This document shows positions 1 to 5,058 of a DNA stretch of 6,126 nucleotides, in pieces; within the stretch, counting starts at the first letter, position 1; each line of letters begins with the position of its first letter. The notes beneath the pieces were generated by a model. That model did no database searches. It was given only the letters and a program-made list of their open reading frames with translations, and had not been told where the DNA came from. The stretch comes from Bordetella parapertussis (GTDB taxonomy: Bacteria > Pseudomonadota > Gammaproteobacteria > Burkholderiales > Burkholderiaceae), in assembly GCA_945901665.1 (NCBI GenBank), contig CAMDLJ010000168.1:1-6126 (forward strand), given 5' to 3'. The translations under genes and the position numbers were made by a program.

Positions 1-1042
1 AACCAATAGCACGGTATGCGAACAGCTTGACGCTTTCACCCGCAACATGGGACACACCTCGGTGCGCACCCGCGACACACCCGGATTCATCGTCAACCAC
101 GCTGGGCGCGGCTATGGCACAGAGGCTTTGCGCATCGTGGGCGAGTCGGTGAGCGACTTTGCCACCATTGACCGCATCTTGAAAGACCAAGTGGGATTCA
201 AACTGGGCCCTTTTGAGTTGATGGACCTGACCGCCCTGGATGTCTCACACCCCGTCATGGAGTCGATCTACCATCAATACTACGAAGAGCCCCGGTTTAG
301 GCCCAGCATCATCACAGCCCAACGCTTGGCCGCTGGCGTTTTGGGGCGTAAAACCAAAGAGGGTTTTTATCTCTATGTCGATGGCAAAGCGCAAATGCCG
401 CCTGAATTGCCTCCGCCCGTCGTTGAAGACATGCCGCCCGTGTGGGTTTCCCCCCGCGCGGCCCGCCGCCCCGAGTTGCTGCAATTGCTCAAAAGCCTGG
501 ACGCGCGCATAGAAACCAGCGCCCTGCCCAGCGAACAAGCCCTGATCTTGGTGGCCCCACTGGGTTTTGATGTCACCACGGTGGCGGCCGTGGACCGCCT
601 CGATCCCCATCGAACCGTGGGGCTTGACCTGTTGTTCAGTGACGCCCAGACCAAGCGACGCGTCTTGGCCAGCAATCCGGCCACCCGACCCGATATGCGC
701 CTGGCCGCGCATGCCCTGTTGGCCCGAGACGGCAAACCGGTCAGCTTGATCCGCGACAGCGCAGGCTTTGTCACCCAACGGGTGGTGGCCCACATCGTCA
801 ACATTGCCAGCGATATTTGCCAGCAAGGCATTTGCACGCCAACAGACCTGGAAACAGCGGTTCAATTGGGCCTGGGTTACCCCATGGGCCCCTTGGCGAT
901 GGGCGACCACTGTGGTCCTGCCAGCATTTTGGAGGTGCTGTTCAACATGCAAACCGTTTACGGCGACCCGCGTTACCGCCCCAGCCCTTGGTTGCGCCGG
1001 CGTGGCGCCTTGGGCCTGAGCCTGATGCAAACGGAAGACTGA
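1..1042 (+). CDS. 3-hydroxyacyl-CoA dehydrogenase with two C-terminal domains, 5' end missing
   Basis: The frame is open from base 2, so the gene begins upstream; the ATG at 47 is internal. The visible 346 residues are the C-terminal part of an NAD-dependent 3-hydroxyacyl-CoA dehydrogenase (cytosolic beta-oxidation, 3-hydroxyacyl-CoA to 3-ketoacyl-CoA). The first C-terminal helical domain spans about residues 25-125 and opens with DTPGFIVN, retaining the family Asn; it includes KLGPFELMDLTALD and ends in GRKTKEGFYLY. A loosely Rossmann-like linker follows (about 130-250), then a second helical domain (about 252-345) opening with DSAGFVTQR and containing GYPMGPLAMGD. Two such domains are known in PaaH-type and FadB-type enzymes. 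The NAD-binding domain and catalytic His-Glu pair lie outside the window. The gene ends 3 bp before the crotonase, so the two are probably co-transcribed. The family is secure; the substrate is unknown. Confidence 0.92.
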   Translation, partial: TNSTVCEQLDAFTRNMGHTSVRTRDTPGFIVNHAGRGYGTEALRIVGESVSDFATIDRILKDQVGFKLGPFELMDLTALDVSHPVMESIYHQYYEEPRFRPSIITAQRLAAGVLGRKTKEGFYLYVDGKAQMPPELPPPVVEDMPPVWVSPRAARRPELLQLLKSLDARIETSALPSEQALILVAPLGFDVTTVAAVDRLDPHRTVGLDLLFSDAQTKRRVLASNPATRPDMRLAAHALLARDGKPVSLIRDSAGFVTQRVVAHIVNIASDICQQGICTPTDLETAVQLGLGYPMGPLAMGDHCGPASILEVLFNMQTVYGDPRYRPSPWLRRRGALGLSLMQTED

Positions 1043-1045
1043 GCC

Positions 1046-1825
1046 ATGGGCGCCCAACTCAAAAGCGAAACCCAAGACCAAACCCTGGTGTTGACCCTGT
1101 CCAACCCCAGCATGCGCAATGCCCTGGGGCCTGACATTTACAGCGCTGGCATTGAGGCCCTGGGCGCTGCCGAAACCAACCCCGCCGTGCGAAGTGTGGT
1201 CATCACCGGCGAAGGCGGCACGTTCAGTGCCGGCGGCAATTTGCACCGTTTGTTGGCCAACCGGGAACAAGACCCCAGTGTCCAAGCCGAGAGCATTGAA
1301 GGCTTGCACACCTGGATGGAAACCATTCGAACTTACCCCAAACCGGTGATTGCGGCGGTCGAGGGGGCTGCGGCCGGTGCTGGCTTTTCTTTGGCCTTGA
1401 TGTGCGACTTTGTGGTCGCTGCCCGTAACAGCTTTTTTGTCATGGCCTATAGCAACATTGCCTTGTCACCCGATGGCGGTGGCAGTTGGAACTTGGCTCG
1501 CAGCCTGCCCCGCCCCATTGCCAATGAAATATTGATGTTGGGCGAGCGCATCACGGCCGAGCGTTTGCATCAATTGGGTTGGATCAACCAGCTCACCAAC
1601 CCAGGCGAATCACTGGCCCAAGCTTTGCAATGGGCGCAGCGCCTCAATGCCCGGGCACCCAATGCCTTGACCGGCATCAAAGACTTGCTCAACAACGCTG
1701 CGCAAATGCCCCTGAGTGATCATTTGGCGCAAGAGAAATCCAGTTTCGTAACGTTGTTACATCACCCCAATGCGCTGACTGGTATCAACGCTTTGCTCCA
1801 CAAGCAAACCCCCGACTACAGGTAA
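1046..1825 (+). CDS. Enoyl-CoA hydratase/isomerase (crotonase) family protein, PaaG-like
   Basis: This 259-residue protein has the normal length of a single-domain crotonase and should act on acyl-CoA thioesters in the cytosol. The start is supported by GGAAG at 1033-1037, eight bases before the ATG. Oxyanion-hole segments are visible at SAGGN (61-65) and EGAAAGAGFSLAL (106-118). FVMAYSNIALSPDGGG (131-146) resembles the E. coli PaaG segment FVMAFSKLGLIPDCGG. By eye, the two catalytic glutamates of true enoyl-CoA hydratases are replaced (Ser115 and Tyr135 or a neighbour). Asp143 matches the acidic residue used by PaaG-type isomerases. The protein resembles those databases name 'oxepin-CoA hydrolase, alternative type', but no other phenylacetate gene is in the window. 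A double-bond isomerase or related hydrolase is a better guess than a standard hydratase. It lies 3 bp after the dehydrogenase gene and is probably co-transcribed with it. Confidence 0.9.
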   Translation: MGAQLKSETQDQTLVLTLSNPSMRNALGPDIYSAGIEALGAAETNPAVRSVVITGEGGTFSAGGNLHRLLANREQDPSVQAESIEGLHTWMETIRTYPKPVIAAVEGAAAGAGFSLALMCDFVVAARNSFFVMAYSNIALSPDGGGSWNLARSLPRPIANEILMLGERITAERLHQLGWINQLTNPGESLAQALQWAQRLNARAPNALTGIKDLLNNAAQMPLSDHLAQEKSSFVTLLHHPNALTGINALLHKQTPDYR

Positions 1826-1838
1826 ACCCGGTCACTGA

Positions 1839-1862
1839 ACACAGGCACATGGGCGACTGTGT
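1839..1862. repeat. Imperfect-size dyad, possible regulator operator
   Basis: ACACAG (1839-1844) and CTGTGT (1857-1862) form a perfect 6-bp inverted repeat around a 12-base spacer. It lies in the gap before the Crp/Fnr-type gene and ends two bases before a promoter-like TTGATT. A homodimeric regulator could use such a site for self-control, but the arms do not match the known Crp (TGTGA) or Fnr (TTGAT) half-sites. A 6-bp dyad can also arise by chance. The functional reading is a guess. Confidence 0.25.
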
Positions 1863-1864
1863 GC

Positions 1865-1894
1865 TTGATTCGGTCAGGTCGCTTGCGAGACAAT
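1865..1894 (+). promoter_or_regulatory. Weak sigma-70-like promoter candidate before the regulator gene
   Basis: TTGATT (1865-1870) matches the -35 consensus at four of six positions. GACAAT (1889-1894), 18 bases further on, matches the -10 consensus at four of six. The pair lies 32 bases before the chosen regulator start, inside the only sizeable gap of the plus-strand block, where a promoter for the regulator, phosphotransferase and dehydrogenase genes would be expected. The match is poor, and transcription could also read through from the upstream genes. Confidence 0.25.
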
Positions 1895-1926
1895 TTCAAC
1901 CCAACCGGTCACACAAAAGACAGCCC

Positions 1927-2646
1927 ATGGACGACCCTATTCTTACGATAGAAGAACGCGAAGCCATCAACGCAGGACGATGGTTTTCCTCTCTTTCACC
2001 CTCACTCAGGCACGACATACTCCGATGCGCTTACATCAAACGATGCAAAGATGGGGAATTGATCGCCGCTCGCGGCGACCCGGCAGAGGAGTGGATGGCC
2101 TGCGCCAAAGGTGCGGTGCGGGTCAGTTCGACCTCTTTGTCGGGCAAGCAAATCACCTTCACCTACATCGAACCAGGCCTTTGGTTTGGCGATGTGGCCA
2201 TCCTCGACGGCGACCGGCGCACCCACGATGTGTATGCCCACGGGGACACCAGCATTTTGTGTGTGGCCAAAGCGGATTTTCAAAAAATACTGGCCCAGCA
2301 CGTCGAGTTTTACGACGCCATGCTGCGCCTGCAAGCGCGCCGCATACGACAGTTGTTTGGCTTGGTCGAAGACCTCAACACCCTGCCCTTGCGCGCCAGA
2401 TTGGCCAAACAACTGTTGCACCTGGTCAGAAGCTATGGGGTGCCTTGCCTGCAGCACGACGGGGAAATTCGCATTGGTCTGCACTTGGCGCAAGAAGAGT
2501 TGGCCCAGCTGTTGGGTGCTTCCCGCCAGCGGGTCAACCAAGAGCTCAAAACCATGGAGCGCGAATTGGCCATTCGCATCGAAGCGGGCGGCTTGGTGGT
2601 GCGCAACCGCGAACTGCTCATGTCCATCAGCGACGCGGACCACTGA
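1927..2646 (+). CDS. Crp/Fnr-family transcriptional regulator
   Basis: This 239-residue DNA-binding regulator has the usual family length. An N-terminal cyclic-nucleotide-binding beta-roll covers about residues 18-122; FGDVAILDGDRRTHDVYA (87-104) matches the phosphate-binding cassette, with Asp89 in place of the Crp Glu and Arg98-Thr99 in place of Crp Arg82-Ser83. A long dimerisation helix follows (about 125-150), then a C-terminal winged helix with the helix-turn-helix at about 187-210 (AQEELAQLLGASRQRVNQEL). There is no Fnr-like N-terminal cysteine cluster, so iron-sulfur oxygen sensing is unlikely. An in-frame ATG at 1849 would add 26 residues that do not look like the family, so 1927 is preferred, although its ribosome site is weak. 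The stop is one base before the phosphotransferase start, suggesting coupled translation and that the protein controls its neighbours. The effector is unknown. Confidence 0.9.
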   Translation: MDDPILTIEEREAINAGRWFSSLSPSLRHDILRCAYIKRCKDGELIAARGDPAEEWMACAKGAVRVSSTSLSGKQITFTYIEPGLWFGDVAILDGDRRTHDVYAHGDTSILCVAKADFQKILAQHVEFYDAMLRLQARRIRQLFGLVEDLNTLPLRARLAKQLLHLVRSYGVPCLQHDGEIRIGLHLAQEELAQLLGASRQRVNQELKTMERELAIRIEAGGLVVRNRELLMSISDADH

Positions 2647-2647
2647 C

Positions 2648-3733
2648 ATGAGCCCCGAAGACAACTTCGTCGGCACCCGTGCCGTGAGCGACAGCCACCA
2701 ATTCGACGTGGCGGCGTTGGAGGCCTGGTTGGGCGTGCACCTGCCTGGTTTCAAAGGACCCTTGAGCGTCGAATTGTTCAAAGGCGGGCAATCCAACCCC
2801 ACTTACAAACTCATCACGCCCTCTATCAGTTATGTGATGCGGGCCAAGCCAGGACCAGTTGCGAAACTGCTGCCTTCCGCCCATGCCATTGAGCGTGAAT
2901 TCACCGTGATGAAGGCCCTGCAAGGCTCGGGCGTGCCCGTGGCCCGCATGCACGCCTTGTGCGAAGACGAAAGCGTCATTGGCCGCGCCTTCTACATCAT
3001 GGAGTTTGTCTCGGGTCGGGTGCTGTGGGAGCAGTCTTTGCCGGGGCTGCAAATGTCTGACCGGCGCGCCATTTACACCGAGATGAACCGGGTCATTGCG
3101 GCTTTGCACCGCACCTCATACCGACAAGTCGGCTTGGAGAGCTATGGCAAGCCCGGCCAATACATCGAGCGCCAAATCAGCCGCTGGACGCGCCAGTACC
3201 AAGCCTCCATCACCACCCCCATCCCGGAGATGGACCAATTGATGGCCTGGTTGCCCCAGCACATACCGGCCAGCGCCAAAGACGACAGCCAGACCAGCGT
3301 GGTGCATGGCGACTACCGGCTGGATAACCTGATTTTTCACCCTGATAAACCGCAAATTTTGGCGGTGCTCGACTGGGAGCTTTCGACCCTGGGACACCCC
3401 TTGGCCGACTTCAGCTACCACTGCATGTCTTGGCACATCGTGCCAGGTACCTTTCGCGGGATCGGTGGCCTTGACCTGCTCGCCTTGGGTATTCCCACCG
3501 AGAAAGAGTACATCCGCATGTATTGCGACCAAACCGGCTTGGCCAAACCGCAAGACCTGGAAGTGGACTGGAACTTCTACCTGGCCTTCAACCTGTTTCG
3601 CATCGCAGCCATTTTGCAAGGCATTGCCAAACGTGTCGAAACCGGCACGGCATCCAGCGAACAAGCGCGCTCCTCGGGGGCCGGCGCACGTCCCATGGCC
3701 GAACTGGCCTGGTCTTTTGCCCAAAGGGCTTAA
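2648..3733 (+). CDS. APH-fold phosphotransferase, ACAD10/ACAD11 N-domain or LvaA-like
   Basis: This 361-residue kinase-like protein belongs to the aminoglycoside phosphotransferase fold. A glycine-rich loop, FKGGQSNPTY, is at 44-53. VMRAKP (63-68) carries the probable ATP-contacting lysine and IEREF is at 81-85. The catalytic loop HGDYRLDN is at 220-227, with Asp222 the expected base and Asn227 a metal ligand. The metal-binding LDWE is at 241-244, followed by STLGHPLADFSY. This run is characteristic of the ACAD10/ACAD11 N-terminal domain rather than of antibiotic-resistance kinases. Related enzymes (LvaA with its helper LvaB, and ACAD10/11) phosphorylate the 4-hydroxyl of 4-hydroxyacyl-CoAs. 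The adjoining acyl-CoA dehydrogenase strongly supports this reading; the exact substrate is not visible. The ATG was chosen because it begins one base after the regulator stop. The frame is open much further upstream (to 2111), but there it only overlaps the regulator. Drug resistance is unlikely. Confidence 0.9.
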   Translation: MSPEDNFVGTRAVSDSHQFDVAALEAWLGVHLPGFKGPLSVELFKGGQSNPTYKLITPSISYVMRAKPGPVAKLLPSAHAIEREFTVMKALQGSGVPVARMHALCEDESVIGRAFYIMEFVSGRVLWEQSLPGLQMSDRRAIYTEMNRVIAALHRTSYRQVGLESYGKPGQYIERQISRWTRQYQASITTPIPEMDQLMAWLPQHIPASAKDDSQTSVVHGDYRLDNLIFHPDKPQILAVLDWELSTLGHPLADFSYHCMSWHIVPGTFRGIGGLDLLALGIPTEKEYIRMYCDQTGLAKPQDLEVDWNFYLAFNLFRIAAILQGIAKRVETGTASSEQARSSGAGARPMAELAWSFAQRA

Positions 3734-3761
3734 TCGATTCATTCACCACTGAAAGAACACC

Positions 3762-5024
3762 ATGAACTTCGACTACACGGACAAAGTCAAAGCCATGCAA
3801 GCGCGTCTGTTGGCCTTCATGGACGAGCACATTTACCCCAACGAAAAACGGTTTTTCCGCGAAATCGCTGAAAACCGCGCCAAGGGCAATGCCTGGGTGC
3901 CCACCGCGCTGATTGAAGAACTCAAGCCCAAAGCCCGCGAGGCGGGGCTGTGGAATTTATTTCTGCCCCACAGCAAACGCGCCCCGCAAGGCCTGAGCAA
4001 CCTCGAATACGCGCCCATGTGTGAAATCATGGGGCGCGTGCCCTTTGCCGCCGAGGTCTTCAATTGTTCGGCCCCCGACACCGGCAACATGGAAACCCTG
4101 GAGCGCTACGCCAGCGAGGCCATCAAAGACGAGTGGCTCGAGCCCTTGTTGCGCGGCGACATCCGCTCGGCGTTTTTGATGACCGAACCCGATGTGGCCT
4201 CATCTGACGCCACCAATGTGCAATGCAGCATTGAGCGCGACGGCGACCACTATGTGGTCAATGGCCGCAAGTGGTGGAGCTCTGGCGCCGGGGATCCCCG
4301 CTGTGCCATCTACATCGTGATGGGCAAAACCGACCCCGAAGCACCGCGCCACTCGCAGCAAAGCATGATCGTCATCCCGGCCAACACCCCAGGCGTGTCG
4401 GTGCTGCGTCCTTTGACCGTTTTTGGTTACGACGATGCCCCCCACGGCCACATGGAAGTGGTGCTCAAAAATGTGCGCGTGCCCGTCAGCAACCTGCTGT
4501 TGGGTGAAGGCCGTGGGTTTGAAATCGCCCAAGGCCGCTTAGGCCCAGGGCGCATCCACCACTGCATGCGCACCATTGGCAGCGCCGAGCGTGCCCTGGA
4601 GTTGATGTGCAAGCGCCTCAACAGCCGTGTGGCTTTTGGCAAAAAAATCTCTGCCCAGGGCGTGTGGCACGAGCGCATTGCAGAGTCGCGCATCATGATC
4701 GAGCAAGCCCGCTTGCTCACCCTCAAGGCGGCCTACATGATGGACACCGTGGGCAACAAAATCGCCAAAACTGAAATCGCCATGATCAAGGTGATAGCCC
4801 CCAACATGGCCTTGCAAATTATCGACTGGGCCATCCAAGCGCATGGCGCAGGCGGCGTCAGCGACGATTTCCCCCTGGCCTACGCCTGGGCCCACCAGCG
4901 CACCCTGCGCCTGGCCGATGGTCCCGACGAAGTACACCGCAACTCGATTGCCAAGTTGGAATTGGCGCGGCACATCGCACTGGAGCCGCAAGAGGTGGAA
5001 ATGCCAATCACCCGGGGGAGTTGA
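3762..5024 (+). CDS. Acyl-CoA dehydrogenase family protein, ACAD10/ACAD11 C-domain or LvaC-like
   Basis: This 420-residue flavoprotein shows the full acyl-CoA dehydrogenase layout: an N-terminal helical domain (1-130), a beta domain with the FAD-contacting segment [13 protein letters not shown] (140-152) and KWWSSGAG (170-177), and a C-terminal helical domain with [20 protein letters not shown] (248-267), RVAFGKK (289-295) and [10 protein letters not shown] (383-392). These segments closely resemble human ACAD11 as remembered. Asp386 occupies the place of the catalytic Glu in MCAD-type enzymes, as it does in ACAD11. ACAD11-like enzymes and LvaC convert 4-phosphoacyl-CoA to enoyl-CoA, so this is the probable partner of the preceding kinase. 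The start is supported by GAAAGA at 3751-3756 and a 28-bp gap from the kinase stop. It is the last plus-strand gene in the window. An ordinary alpha,beta-dehydrogenation activity is a less likely alternative. Confidence 0.92.
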   Translation: MNFDYTDKVKAMQARLLAFMDEHIYPNEKRFFREIAENRAKGNAWVPTALIEELKPKAREAGLWNLFLPHSKRAPQGLSNLEYAPMCEIMGRVPFAAEVFNCSAPDTGNMETLERYASEAIKDEWLEPLLRGDIRSAFLMTEPDVASSDATNVQCSIERDGDHYVVNGRKWWSSGAGDPRCAIYIVMGKTDPEAPRHSQQSMIVIPANTPGVSVLRPLTVFGYDDAPHGHMEVVLKNVRVPVSNLLLGEGRGFEIAQGRLGPGRIHHCMRTIGSAERALELMCKRLNSRVAFGKKISAQGVWHERIAESRIMIEQARLLTLKAAYMMDTVGNKIAKTEIAMIKVIAPNMALQIIDWAIQAHGAGGVSDDFPLAYAWAHQRTLRLADGPDEVHRNSIAKLELARHIALEPQEVEMPITRGS

Positions 5025-5036
5025 GCGTCCTGTTCC

Positions 5037-5058
5037 AGCCCAGGGTCAAACCTGGGCT
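5037..5058. terminator. Hairpin between convergent genes, possible bidirectional terminator
   Basis: AGCCCAGG (5037-5044) and CCTGGGCT (5051-5058) form a perfect 8-bp stem around a six-base loop, GTCAAA. It starts 12 bases after the acyl-CoA dehydrogenase stop, and its right arm touches the stop codon of the minus-strand gene. The location between two converging genes suits a shared terminator. Neither side is followed by a run of T, so it is not a textbook intrinsic terminator and may instead stabilise the 3' ends of the transcripts. Confidence 0.5.

Noticed and set aside
245..1309. Minus-strand open frame of 354 codons across the dehydrogenase and crotonase genes
   Set aside because: It lies opposite two well-supported genes, crosses their boundary, is rich in Gln, His, Gly and Ala as expected of the complement of GC-rich codons, and shows no recognisable domain.
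1866..1880. Fnr-type box beginning at TTGAT in the regulatory gap
   Set aside because: Only one half-site is present; the second half (ATCAA) is not found at the right distance.
1849..1926. Earlier in-frame start for the Crp/Fnr-type regulator
   Set aside because: It would add 26 residues unlike the family N-terminus and would place the dyad and promoter-like sequence inside or just before the coding region. The ATG at 1927 gives a standard length of 239.
2111..2647. Upstream extension of the phosphotransferase frame into the regulator gene
   Set aside because: The added residues are a Cys-, Trp- and Pro-rich out-of-frame reading of the regulator. The ATG at 2648, one base after the regulator stop, gives the normal family length.
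2002..2802. Minus-strand open frame of 266 codons opposite the regulator and kinase start
   Set aside because: It is antisense to convincing genes and has no recognisable motif or credible ribosome site.
2648..3733. Antibiotic-resistance aminoglycoside kinase
   Set aside because: The fold is the same, but the LDWELSTLGHPLADFSY run and the adjoining ACAD11-like gene point to acyl-CoA metabolism.
3116..3742. Minus-strand open frame of 208 codons opposite the phosphotransferase
   Set aside because: It mirrors a gene with clear catalytic motifs and shows the composition typical of an antisense shadow.
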